DNA of 64,000 bases, taken from the NCBI RefSeq assembly GCF_000176855.2, contig NC_015138.1, positions 4,092,001 through 4,156,000 on the forward strand, written 5' to 3'. The notes beneath the pieces were generated by a model. It did no database searches. It worked only from the letters and a program-made list of their open reading frames with translations, and was not told the DNA's origin. A program made the translations under genes and the position numbers. The DNA comes from Paracidovorax avenae ATCC 19860 (GTDB lineage: Bacteria > Pseudomonadota > Gammaproteobacteria > Burkholderiales > Burkholderiaceae_C). This document shows positions 55,991-64,000 of this stretch, piece by piece. Numbering within the stretch: position 1 is the stretch's first letter; every line of letters begins with the position of its first letter.

Positions 55991-58900
55991 TCAATCGGCC
56001 TGCAGGGAAACGGAAGAAGTTGCGGCGCCGCGCTCGATGTCCTCGATCAGCCGCAGCTCCACGAGCTGCGCCAGGTCGGCGATGCGCGGGGCCTTGAAGA
56101 AGGCCGCGGGGTGGATATCCACCGCATAGGCCTTGCGTACGCGGGCCAGCAGGCGGATCGCCAGCAGGGAGTCGCCGCCCAGCTCGAAGAGGTTGTCGTC
56201 GGCGCCGATGCCATCGATGCCCAGGGCCTCGGTCCACAGCGCCGCGAGGTTGTCCTCCAGCTCGCCCTCCGGCGCGCGGTAGGGCGTGGACAGCACCGGG
56301 CGGGGGTGCGCGGTGCCCCCGGAAGGCGCCGGCGGCGGCGCGGCCTCCAGCGCATCGACGAGCCCGTCCAGCGGGCGCAGGCGCTGCGCGAGCGGCGTGA
56401 CCGACACCAGCGTCTGCGGCTGCAGCGGCCCGTTCACCACCCGGTCGAACACCTCCATGCCCGTGCGCTCGTCCAGGCCCAGCCCTTCGGGCACGTCCAT
56501 GTCGGCACCTACTCCCACATCGCGCCAGGCATCCCAGTTGACCGAAAACACCGGCCACGGGCTGTCGCGCCGGCTGGCGGTGGCGAAGGCATCGAGCCAG
56601 GCATTGGCGGCCGCGTAGTCGCTGCGGCCCAGGCCCCCGACCCAGCTGGCGACGGACGAGCACAGCAGCACGAAATCCACCGGCTCGCCGCGCAGGGCGT
56701 CCACCATGACCAACGTGCCCTGCATCTTCGCGGCGAAGGCGGCCTCCACCTCCGCCCTCGTGCGGGTGGCCAGCATGCCGCCGCCCGGCTCCATCACGGC
56801 ATGCACCACGCCATTCACGCCGCCGAAGCGCGCATGCACGGCCTGCAGCGCGCCGCGCCACTGCGCCGCGTCGGTGACGTCGGCCGCCACGGCCATCCAT
56901 TCGGTGCCGTCCGCCTCCATCGCCTGCAGCTGCACGAGCCTGCGGCGCTGGGCGGCGGGCAGGTCCGCCTGCGCAAGCAGGCCCTCCCATTCCCCGCGCG
57001 GCGGCAGCGGCGTGCGCCCCAGCAGCACCAGCCGCGCGCCATGGCGCCGACCCAGGTGCCGCGCCAGCGCGAGGCCGACGCTGCCCAGCCCGCCCGTGAC
57101 CAGCACCACGCTGCCCTGCCGCAGGCGCTGCGCGCAGGCCGCGGGCGCAGGAACCGGCTCATAGGTCTTCACCCAGCGCTGCGCGCCGCGCCAGGCCACG
57201 CAGAACTCGTCGACCGGGCGCGCCGGCTCGCCTGCCAGTGCTTCGGCCAGTTGCGCCTCGGCGGCGCTGCCGGCGTTCGGCACCAGCACATCCACCACGC
57301 GGCAGGCGATACGCGGCATTTCCTGGCCCAGGACGCGCGCCAGGGCAGCGACCGTGGCTCGGCCGGGCTCCAGCGGCTCGTTCCCGGCCACTTCCTCGGC
57401 CCGGTCGATCACGATGGTGAGCGACAGCGGCCCGTCCCGGCCCGCGTCCTCGCGGCCTTGCACCAGTGCCAGGAGGCTGAAGTAGCCCTGCTCCCAGTCC
57501 TCCTCCAGCCCCCAGCAGTGGAAGGCATGCGTCACCGGCCCGAGCGCGCGCCAGAGCGCGGCATGGTCGGCGCGCTCCTCCGGCCGCAGCGCGAAGCCGC
57601 CACCGCCGTCGTCCCTGAAGCCTTCGGCCGCTGCCACCTTTACCACGCGCGCTCCGCGCTCCGCCAGGCGCCGTGCCAGGCGCTCCGCGAGCGGCAGCCC
57701 CGCGCCGCCCAGCAGCAACACCGTATCGCCCGGGCCGGGCCCTGCGGCCGGCGGCACCGCGCCGCTGCGCTGCCAGGCGGGCAGGTAATAGAGCCCCTGC
57801 GGCTGCGCCGCGGATGCATCGTCCTGCGGCCTTGGCGCACCGGCTTCCACCCAGAAGCGCTGGCGCTGGAACGGATAGGTGGGCAGCGGCACGTTCCGGC
57901 GCCGGGCGCCGCCGCGCGTGGCGGGCCAGTCGATCTCCACGCCCGCCGTCCACAGGCCGGCCAGGGCCTGGGCCAGTTGCTGCGCGTCGCGGTCCCGCTG
58001 CTGCGGATGGGCCAGGCTGGCCCAGATGCCGGCAGCCGTTGCCGCCTGCGCATGCCGCCGCGCGAGCCCTGCCATGGACTCGCCGGGCCCCGCCTCCAGC
58101 ACCACGCGCCCCGGCCGCGCGAACACCGCGTCCAGCCCCTCGTGGAAACGCACGGTGCCCCGCAGGTGCCTTCCCCAGTAGGCCGGGCTCATGGCCTCTT
58201 CGGCCGTGATCGGCCGGCCGGTGACATTGGAGAGGAAAGGAATGCGCGGCGCATGGCGCGGCACCGCGGCGATGCGCCGCTCCAGTTCCGCCACGATGGG
58301 CTCGACCATGCGCGAGTGCATGGCCACGGCCACGTGCAGCCGGCGGGGCGCATGGCCCTGCGCGCGCAGCGCCTCTTCCGCCGCATCGATCGCGGCGGCC
58401 GGGCCGGACAGCACGCAGAGCCCATCGCCGTTCACGGCGGCCAGGTCGCAGCCGAGGGACAGCAGCGGGGCGATCTCCGCCTCCGGCAAGGGCACCGCCG
58501 TCATCGCGCCTGCGGGCAGGCCGGCCATGAGCCGGCTGCGCCAGATCACGATGCGCATCGCATCCTCCGGCGTGAAGACGCCGGCCAGGCAGGCCGCGAC
58601 ATACTCGCCCAGGCTGTGGCCCAGCATCAGCGCGGGCCGCACGCCGCACGACATCCACCACTGTGCGATCGCGTATTCCACCGCGAACAGTGCGGGCTGC
58701 ATCCACTCGACACGCGCGAGCCGTTCGGCAGCCTCGGCTTCCTGGCCGGGCGCGGGCTGGATCAGCGCCCGCAGGTCCATCCCGGTCTCCTGAAGCAGGA
58801 CGGCGGCGCATGCGTCCAGCGCCTGCCGGAACACCGCACTGCGCCGGTCGAGCCCGTGTGCCATGTCAATGTGCTGCGCGCCGGAACCGGGAAACAGGAA

Positions 58901-60580
58901 CACCACCTCCGGCGCGGCAGCCGGCACGCGCCGGGCCGCGGGCAGCGGGGCCTCCAGCCGCTGCGCCGCCAGGCCGGGTTCGTGCGCCGCCACGGCCGTC
59001 CGCCAGGCCCAGGCCCGGCGGCCGCATTGCAGGGTGTGCGCGATGTCCGCCAGCGCCTCGGGAGCCGCACCGCGCAGGTGGGTGGCCATCTGCGCGCGGG
59101 ATGCGTGCAGCGCGGCCTCGGTGCGCGCCGACAGCGGGAGCACCTCCCATTCCGGCTCCGGAACGCCTCCTGCGTCCTCCCTGCCCCGCCCTGCCTGATC
59201 GTCCACGGCGCGGACCGCGCGCGGCAGCGGCGGCGGCGCCTCTTCCAGCACCACGTGCACGTTCGTGCCGCCGATGCCGAACGAACTCACGCCCGCGCGG
59301 CGCGGGAAGGCACCGCGGGGCCACGGGGCAGCCTCGGTGTTGACGTAGAAGGGGCTGGATGCGAAATCGATGCGCGGGTTCGGCTGCCGGCAGTGCAGGC
59401 TCGGCGGCAACTGCGCGTGCTTCAGGGCCATGGCGGCCTTGATGAGCCCCGCCACGCCCGCCGCCGCGTCCAGGTGGCCGATGTTGGTCTTCACGGAGCC
59501 GACCGCGCAGAAGCCGCGCCGATCCGTGTCCGCGCGGAATGCCTGCGTGAGCGCGGCCATTTCGATGGGATCGCCCAGTACCGTGCCCGTGCCGTGCGCC
59601 TCCACATAGCCGATGGTGTCCGCCGAAACGCCCGCGACGAGCTGCGCCGCGCGGATCACCTCGGCCTGCCCGTCCACGCCGGGCGCGGTGAAGCCGACCT
59701 TGGCCGCGCCGTCGTTGTTGGCCGCGCTGCCCTTGATGACCGCATGCACCGTGTCGCCGTCGCGCAGCGCATCCTCCAGCCGCTTGAGCGCGACCACGCC
59801 CACGCCGCTGCCGATCACCGTGCCCCCGGCATCGGCATCGAACGCGCGGCAATGCCCGTCGGGCGACAGGATCGCGCCGGCCTGGTAGCGGTAGCCACCC
59901 TGCTGCAGCAGGTTCAGCCACACGCCGCCTGCCAGCGCCATGTCGCATTCGTGGCCCAGCAGCGACTGGCAGGCCATGTGCACGGCCACCAGCGAGGTGG
60001 AGCAGGCCGTCTGCACGCTCACGGCCGGGCCGCGCAGGTCCAGCTTGTAGGCCACGCGGGCGCAGAGCGAGCTGGGCGCGTTGGCACCCATCAGGCCGAG
60101 CACGTCGGCGATGCCGGAACCCGCGTCCAGCCCGGCCGCGGGCAGCAGGTGGCGCATGAGGTACACGCCCGGCCCTTCGCCGCCGTACACGCCCACCTTG
60201 CCGTCCCAGCGCGCCGGATCGCAGCCGGCATGCTCCAGGCAGGCCCAGGCGCTTTCCAGGAACAGCCGCTGCTGCGGATCGAGCTGCTCGGCCTCGCGCG
60301 GCGTGAAACCGAAGAACTCCGCGTCGAAACGGTCGAACCCGTCGAGCGGCACGCCCGCCTTCACATAGTCGGGATCGCGGCGCAGCGCCTCGGGCACGCC
60401 CAGGGCCTCGAGCTCCGCATCCGAATAGGTCCTGACGGAATCCAGGCCGTCGCGGATGCGCTGCCAGAAGGTCTCGACATCCGGTGCGCCGGGAAACCGC
60501 CCCGCCATGCCGACGATCGCGATCTCCAGCCCGCTCGGTGCCTGCGAAGAGATCATGGGAGAGTCGATGGGTGCATTCAT
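55991..60580 (-). CDS. Type I PKS module KS-AT-KR-ACP
   Basis: The 1,529-residue protein has a ketosynthase with [13 protein letters not shown] (Cys near 190), [13 protein letters not shown] and [12 protein letters not shown]. An acyltransferase (GHSLGEY near 655, AMHS at the selectivity site, most like malonyl) is followed by a ketoreductase. The latter has [16 protein letters not shown] near 1,161 and SDYAAANAW. An ACP has GGDSLL near 1,467. It would add one malonate unit and reduce the keto group, giving a beta-hydroxy extension between amino acids. No dehydratase or enoylreductase is visible. Its ATG overlaps the upstream NRPS stop (ATGA). Such a PKS insertion in a hydroxamate peptide locus recalls the variochelin and acidobactin/vacidobactin families. 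Confidence 0.93.
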   Translation of the reverse strand: MNAPIDSPMISSQAPSGLEIAIVGMAGRFPGAPDVETFWQRIRDGLDSVRTYSDAELEALGVPEALRRDPDYVKAGVPLDGFDRFDAEFFGFTPREAEQLDPQQRLFLESAWACLEHAGCDPARWDGKVGVYGGEGPGVYLMRHLLPAAGLDAGSGIADVLGLMGANAPSSLCARVAYKLDLRGPAVSVQTACSTSLVAVHMACQSLLGHECDMALAGGVWLNLLQQGGYRYQAGAILSPDGHCRAFDADAGGTVIGSGVGVVALKRLEDALRDGDTVHAVIKGSAANNDGAAKVGFTAPGVDGQAEVIRAAQLVAGVSADTIGYVEAHGTGTVLGDPIEMAALTQAFRADTDRRGFCAVGSVKTNIGHLDAAAGVAGLIKAAMALKHAQLPPSLHCRQPNPRIDFASSPFYVNTEAAPWPRGAFPRRAGVSSFGIGGTNVHVVLEEAPPPLPRAVRAVDDQAGRGREDAGGVPEPEWEVLPLSARTEAALHASRAQMATHLRGAAPEALADIAHTLQCGRRAWAWRTAVAAHEPGLAAQRLEAPLPAARRVPAAAPEVVFLFPGSGAQHIDMAHGLDRRSAVFRQALDACAAVLLQETGMDLRALIQPAPGQEAEAAERLARVEWMQPALFAVEYAIAQWWMSCGVRPALMLGHSLGEYVAACLAGVFTPEDAMRIVIWRSRLMAGLPAGAMTAVPLPEAEIAPLLSLGCDLAAVNGDGLCVLSGPAAAIDAAEEALRAQGHAPRRLHVAVAMHSRMVEPIVAELERRIAAVPRHAPRIPFLSNVTGRPITAEEAMSPAYWGRHLRGTVRFHEGLDAVFARPGRVVLEAGPGESMAGLARRHAQAATAAGIWASLAHPQQRDRDAQQLAQALAGLWTAGVEIDWPATRGGARRRNVPLPTYPFQRQRFWVEAGAPRPQDDASAAQPQGLYYLPAWQRSGAVPPAAGPGPGDTVLLLGGAGLPLAERLARRLAERGARVVKVAAAEGFRDDGGGGFALRPEERADHAALWRALGPVTHAFHCWGLEEDWEQGYFSLLALVQGREDAGRDGPLSLTIVIDRAEEVAGNEPLEPGRATVAALARVLGQEMPRIACRVVDVLVPNAGSAAEAQLAEALAGEPARPVDEFCVAWRGAQRWVKTYEPVPAPAACAQRLRQGSVVLVTGGLGSVGLALARHLGRRHGARLVLLGRTPLPPRGEWEGLLAQADLPAAQRRRLVQLQAMEADGTEWMAVAADVTDAAQWRGALQAVHARFGGVNGVVHAVMEPGGGMLATRTRAEVEAAFAAKMQGTLVMVDALRGEPVDFVLLCSSVASWVGGLGRSDYAAANAWLDAFATASRRDSPWPVFSVNWDAWRDVGVGADMDVPEGLGLDERTGMEVFDRVVNGPLQPQTLVSVTPLAQRLRPLDGLVDALEAAPPPAPSGGTAHPRPVLSTPYRAPEGELEDNLAALWTEALGIDGIGADDNLFELGGDSLLAIRLLARVRKAYAVDIHPAAFFKAPRIADLAQLVELRLIEDIERGAATSSVSLQAD

Positions 60581-63500
60581 TCCCGGGCTCCTTGGAGATG
60601 GGCGCGGCGCTGCAGCAGCGCAGCCCGCTGCCGGCGCGCGCGGTCGTCGGCAAGGTGTGGCGCGGCGGAAGCGCCGGAATGCGCCGGGCCGCCCTCGCCT
60701 TCGCTCTCACCCGTGGCCTGGTCGATGCGGCGCGCGAGCGATTCCACCGTGGGGTGCTGGAACAGGTCCACCAGCGCGAGCCGGCAACCCCACTCGTCCT
60801 CCAGCCGGCGGTGGGCACGCACCAGCAGCAGCGAGTGGCCGCCCAGGTCGAAGAAGTTGTCCTGCAGGCCCACCGACGGCACGCCCAGCAGCTCGCTCCA
60901 CAGCGCCGCCAGCCGGTGCGCCGTGCTGCCCTGCGGGGCTGCGGGCTCGCCGTTGCCGGTGCCCGCTGCAGGCTCGGGATCGGGCAGCGCGGCCCGGTCC
61001 ACCTTGCCATTGGCATTGAGCGGCAGCGCATCCAGCACCACGATGGCGCGCGGCACCATGTAGCCGGGCAGCCGCTGCGCCAGCGCCGCGCGCAGCGCCA
61101 CGGCGTCTCCCTCGCCCGCCACGTAGGCTACGAGCGACTCGGCACCCGCTGCGCCGCGCACCACGGCCACCGCGTCCTTCACGCCGGCCTGCGCGCGCAG
61201 CGCCGACTCGATCTCGCCCAGCTCGATCCGCAGGCCGCGCAGCTTCACCTGGTGGTCGATGCGCCCCAGGTATTCGATCTGCCCTTCGGCATTCCAGCGC
61301 ACCCAGTCCCCGGTGCGGTACAGGCGCCCGCCCGCCCCTTGCGGATCGGCCACGAAGCGCTCGGCAGTCAGCCCCGGCTGGCCCAGGTAGCCGCGCGCCA
61401 GCAGGGCCCCGCCGATGTAAAGCTCGCCGGCCACGCCCTGGGGCACCGGCTGCAGCTGCGCATCGAGCACCCAGGCCTGCGTTTCGCTGATGGGCCGCCC
61501 GATGGGCACGGGCCCGGCCTCGTCGCGGCAGGTCCAGCGGGTGACATGGATCGTCGTTTCCGTGGGCCCATAGAGGTTCTGCAGCGTGGCACCCGGCAGG
61601 CGCCGCAGGGCCTCGCGCTGCAGGGTCTCGGGCATCGCCTCGCCCCCGCAGATCACATGCCGCAAGCGGGTGCGGTGCTCGATGCCCGGATGGTCCAGGA
61701 AGGCCCGCAGCATGGACGGCACGAAGTTCAGCGTGGTGACCTGGTGGCGCTCGATCAACTGCACGATGTGCTCCGGATCGCGGTGCGCCCCCGGCGGCGC
61801 CACCAGCAGGCGGGCGCCGGCCGTGAGCGGCCAGAAGATTTCCCAGCACGACACGTCGAAACCGAAGGGCGCCTTGTGCAGCACCGTGTCCGACGCGGTC
61901 AGCCCGTAGGTGCCCTGCATCCAGGCCATGCAGGTGTGCAGCGCCGCATGGCGCACGGCCACGCCCTTGGGCCGCCCCGTGGAACCCGAGGTGTAGATGA
62001 CATAGGCGAGTTGCTCGCCATGCACCGCGATGCCGGGGTTCTCCGCATCGCCGGGCACTGCGTTCTGCAGTCCTTCCACGCCGATCACCCGCACGCCCGG
62101 CAGCGCGGGCACCTGCCCGGCCGTCGCCGCATGCGACAGCACCCAGGCTGCGCCGCTGTGCTCCAGCATGTCGCCCAGCCGCCCGGCCGGCAGCTCGGGG
62201 TCCAGCGGCAGGTAGGCGCATCCCGCCTTCATCGCCGCCAGCATGCCCACGATCATTTCGGTCGAGCGCTGCATGCAGATGCCCACCAGCGACTGCGGCC
62301 GCAACCCCTCGCGCAGCAGGTGGTGCGCGAGGCGGTTGGCCCGCGCGTTCAACGCCCCGTAGCCGATGGCCTCATCGCCGAACAGCAGCGCCGTGGCCTG
62401 CGGCTGGCGCTCGGCATGCGCCTCCAGCTGCCGGAAGACGGGCACGGGCGGGCTCTCGCGGTGGCCGTTGCGGCTCCATGCGTCCAGCTGCGCGCGCTCG
62501 GCGGGCGCAAGCCACTCCACCGCGCCCGCCGGCTGCTCCGGGCCCTCGGCCATCGCCTGCATCAGGGCCAGGAAATGGCCGGACAGCCGCTCGATGGTGG
62601 CAGGCTCGAACAGCTCGCCCGCATACACCCAGGTGAGCGACAGCGCCCCGGTGCCGCGCTCGCGCGCCTCCAGCACCAGTTCGAACTGCGCCTGCGGCCC
62701 CTGCAGCGGCTCGGCCCGCACGGCGAGCCCCGGCACCGCCTGCAACAGCCGATCGTCTTCCGCCAGGTGGTTGAGCATGACCTGGAACAGCGGGCTCGCG
62801 CCCGCGCTGCGCTCCGGCCGCAGGGCCTCCACCAGCCGGTCGAAAGGCAGCTCCTGGTGGGCCTGGGCCCCAAGCACCATCTCCCGCGCGTCGCGCAGCA
62901 CGCCGAGCAGCGTGGCCTGGGGCCCCACCGCGCCCGGCAGCACCAGGGTGTTCACGAAAAGGCCGATCAGCCCGTCCACGCCGGGCACGCCCCGCTGCGC
63001 CACCGCCGCGCCGACGCGCACGCGCGGCTGGCCCGTGTACCGGGACAGCAGCACCTGCAAGGCCGCCAGCAGCACAATGAAGGAGGTCGCGCCCTCGCGC
63101 GCCTGCAGCGCGCGCAGGCCCTGCACCACCGCCGCCGGCACCTCGAAGGCATGGCGGCGTGCGGTGTAGGACGCGCGCGGCGGGCGCGGATGGTCCGGAC
63201 GTACCTCGCAGGGCGTCGCGTGCCAATCGGCCAGCCGCTCCCGCCACCAGGCCCACTGCCGCTCGCCCTCGCCGGCTTCCAGCCGGCCGGCGGTCCAGGC
63301 CGCGTAATCGATGTACTGCAGCTGCGGCATGCCCCGCGCGGCCAGGCCCTGGCGGCGCGCGCCATAGGCCTCCAGCCACTCGGCGGCCCAGAGCTGCATC
63401 GATGCGCCGTCCGAGAGGATGTGGTGCATCACCACGGCGAGCACGTGCGTGCGCGCATCCAGGCGCAGCAGCGCCACCCGCCACGGCGGGCCCTGCAGCA

Positions 63501-64000
63501 GGTCGAAGGGCCGGGACTGCAGTGCGTCCAGCCGCTCGCGCACGGCATCGTCGCGCTCCGAGCAGGCGGTGCGGCCCAGGTCCGCCACCTCGAGCGCGAT
63601 GGCCGGCATCTCCTCCACGCGCTGGAACGGCACGCCATCCGGGCCTTCGCCGAACACGGTGCGCAGCGACGCCTGCCGCCGCGCCACGTCCTCCAGCGCG
63701 GCCTGGGCCGCAGCGGCATCGAACTCCCCTTCGATCCACAGCGCCGCGCCCACGTGGTAGGCGGCCTCCGCGGGCGCCAGCTTCCAGAGGAACCACTGGC
63801 GCGCCTGGGCATGCGACAGCGGACGGTTCCCGCCGCGCAGGGCCGGGGGCAGCGGCTCCACGGCGCTCGCGACCGCACCGGCGCCGGCGCTGCCCGCGGG
63901 CGCCACGGCCATGGCCGCGCGCAGGGCCTCCACGCAAGCACCGAGCCGCGGATGGTCGAACAGCACGCGCGGCGCGAACGCCACGCCGAAGCGTTGCGCA
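60577..64000 (-). CDS. NRPS (partial at right edge): end of carrier domain, then C-A-T
   Basis: The reading frame is open through position 64000, so the N-terminal part is outside the window. The first residues visible (AQRFGVAFAPRVLFDHPRLG) look like the last helices of a carrier domain. A C domain (HHILSDG), an A domain ([13 protein letters not shown]) and a T domain (GGHSLL) follow. The A pocket reads D-V-W-N-I-G-L-I-H-K by eye, close to Ser/Thr-type codes but not one I can assign securely. It hands its product to the PKS module; the stop overlaps the PKS ATG. The GTG at 63984 is internal, not the start. Confidence 0.9.
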   Translation of the reverse strand, partial: AQRFGVAFAPRVLFDHPRLGACVEALRAAMAVAPAGSAGAGAVASAVEPLPPALRGGNRPLSHAQARQWFLWKLAPAEAAYHVGAALWIEGEFDAAAAQAALEDVARRQASLRTVFGEGPDGVPFQRVEEMPAIALEVADLGRTACSERDDAVRERLDALQSRPFDLLQGPPWRVALLRLDARTHVLAVVMHHILSDGASMQLWAAEWLEAYGARRQGLAARGMPQLQYIDYAAWTAGRLEAGEGERQWAWWRERLADWHATPCEVRPDHPRPPRASYTARRHAFEVPAAVVQGLRALQAREGATSFIVLLAALQVLLSRYTGQPRVRVGAAVAQRGVPGVDGLIGLFVNTLVLPGAVGPQATLLGVLRDAREMVLGAQAHQELPFDRLVEALRPERSAGASPLFQVMLNHLAEDDRLLQAVPGLAVRAEPLQGPQAQFELVLEARERGTGALSLTWVYAGELFEPATIERLSGHFLALMQAMAEGPEQPAGAVEWLAPAERAQLDAWSRNGHRESPPVPVFRQLEAHAERQPQATALLFGDEAIGYGALNARANRLAHHLLREGLRPQSLVGICMQRSTEMIVGMLAAMKAGCAYLPLDPELPAGRLGDMLEHSGAAWVLSHAATAGQVPALPGVRVIGVEGLQNAVPGDAENPGIAVHGEQLAYVIYTSGSTGRPKGVAVRHAALHTCMAWMQGTYGLTASDTVLHKAPFGFDVSCWEIFWPLTAGARLLVAPPGAHRDPEHIVQLIERHQVTTLNFVPSMLRAFLDHPGIEHRTRLRHVICGGEAMPETLQREALRRLPGATLQNLYGPTETTIHVTRWTCRDEAGPVPIGRPISETQAWVLDAQLQPVPQGVAGELYIGGALLARGYLGQPGLTAERFVADPQGAGGRLYRTGDWVRWNAEGQIEYLGRIDHQVKLRGLRIELGEIESALRAQAGVKDAVAVVRGAAGAESLVAYVAGEGDAVALRAALAQRLPGYMVPRAIVVLDALPLNANGKVDRAALPDPEPAAGTGNGEPAAPQGSTAHRLAALWSELLGVPSVGLQDNFFDLGGHSLLLVRAHRRLEDEWGCRLALVDLFQHPTVESLARRIDQATGESEGEGGPAHSGASAAPHLADDRARRQRAALLQRRAHLQGARE

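Noticed and set aside
55760..61063. 1,767-codon plus-strand open frame opposite the PKS
   Set aside because: Same antisense effect; no recognisable domain, while the minus strand encodes KS, AT, KR and ACP motifs.

Overview
The window is about 70% GC over most of its length. Gene order and protein sequences suggest a Comamonadaceae betaproteobacterium close to Acidovorax/Paracidovorax: a lolC-lolD pair next to an RpfE-like/recJ pair, a PHP-yciO-M50-trpS series, GC-rich coding on both strands, and a hybrid NRPS-PKS hydroxamate siderophore locus like those reported from Acidovorax and Variovorax. Genus is inferred from resemblance only; there is no rRNA gene here.

Layout. Positions 1-12,960 are housekeeping: lipoprotein export (lolD partial, lolC), an RpfE-like gene overlapping recJ, two chemoreceptors, a PHP phosphoesterase, yciO, a site-2-type membrane protease, trpS with a C-terminal extension, and a short arsenic operon (arsR-arsC-arsH) without an efflux pump. 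Positions 13,200-17,600 encode a PAAR/Rhs polymorphic toxin. Its last ~135 residues switch to low-GC DNA, followed by a candidate immunity gene and three AT-rich orphan genes.

Positions 17,150-29,940 form a low-GC accessory island. It contains the toxin tip and immunity genes, an IS3-family insertion (19,528-20,767), and a two-gene short-Argonaute/SIR2-APAZ (SPARSA-type) defence system. It ends with a five-gene, tightly coupled minus-strand cassette: TauD-type dioxygenase, sulfotransferase, class III aminotransferase, P4H-like 2OG oxygenase and P-loop kinase. I do not recognise the cassette as a known pathway. It is bracketed by a ~380 bp direct repeat; one copy is the 3' part of an intact membrane-protein gene and the other a frameshifted fragment of it.

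Positions ~30,980-64,000 are a siderophore locus. Minus strand: Sfp-type phosphopantetheinyl transferase, ornithine N-monooxygenase and a PvdE-like ABC exporter. Plus strand: FhuF-type ferric reductase, PvdF-like formyltransferase, IucB/AlcE-like acetyltransferase, and a TonB receptor behind a near-consensus Fur box and closed by a strong terminator. Reading leftwards from the right edge comes the assembly line: NRPS (C-A-T, open at the edge), PKS (KS-AT-KR-ACP), NRPS (C-A-T), NRPS (C-A-T-E-C-A-T) and NRPS (C-A-T-TE), nearly all joined by ATGA overlaps or gaps of a few bases. Binding-pocket residues read by eye predict Ser, a basic residue (probably hydroxyornithine, then epimerised), Thr and Asp for the last four modules. 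The enzymes that prime the chain, and any aspartate beta-hydroxylase, probably lie beyond the right edge.
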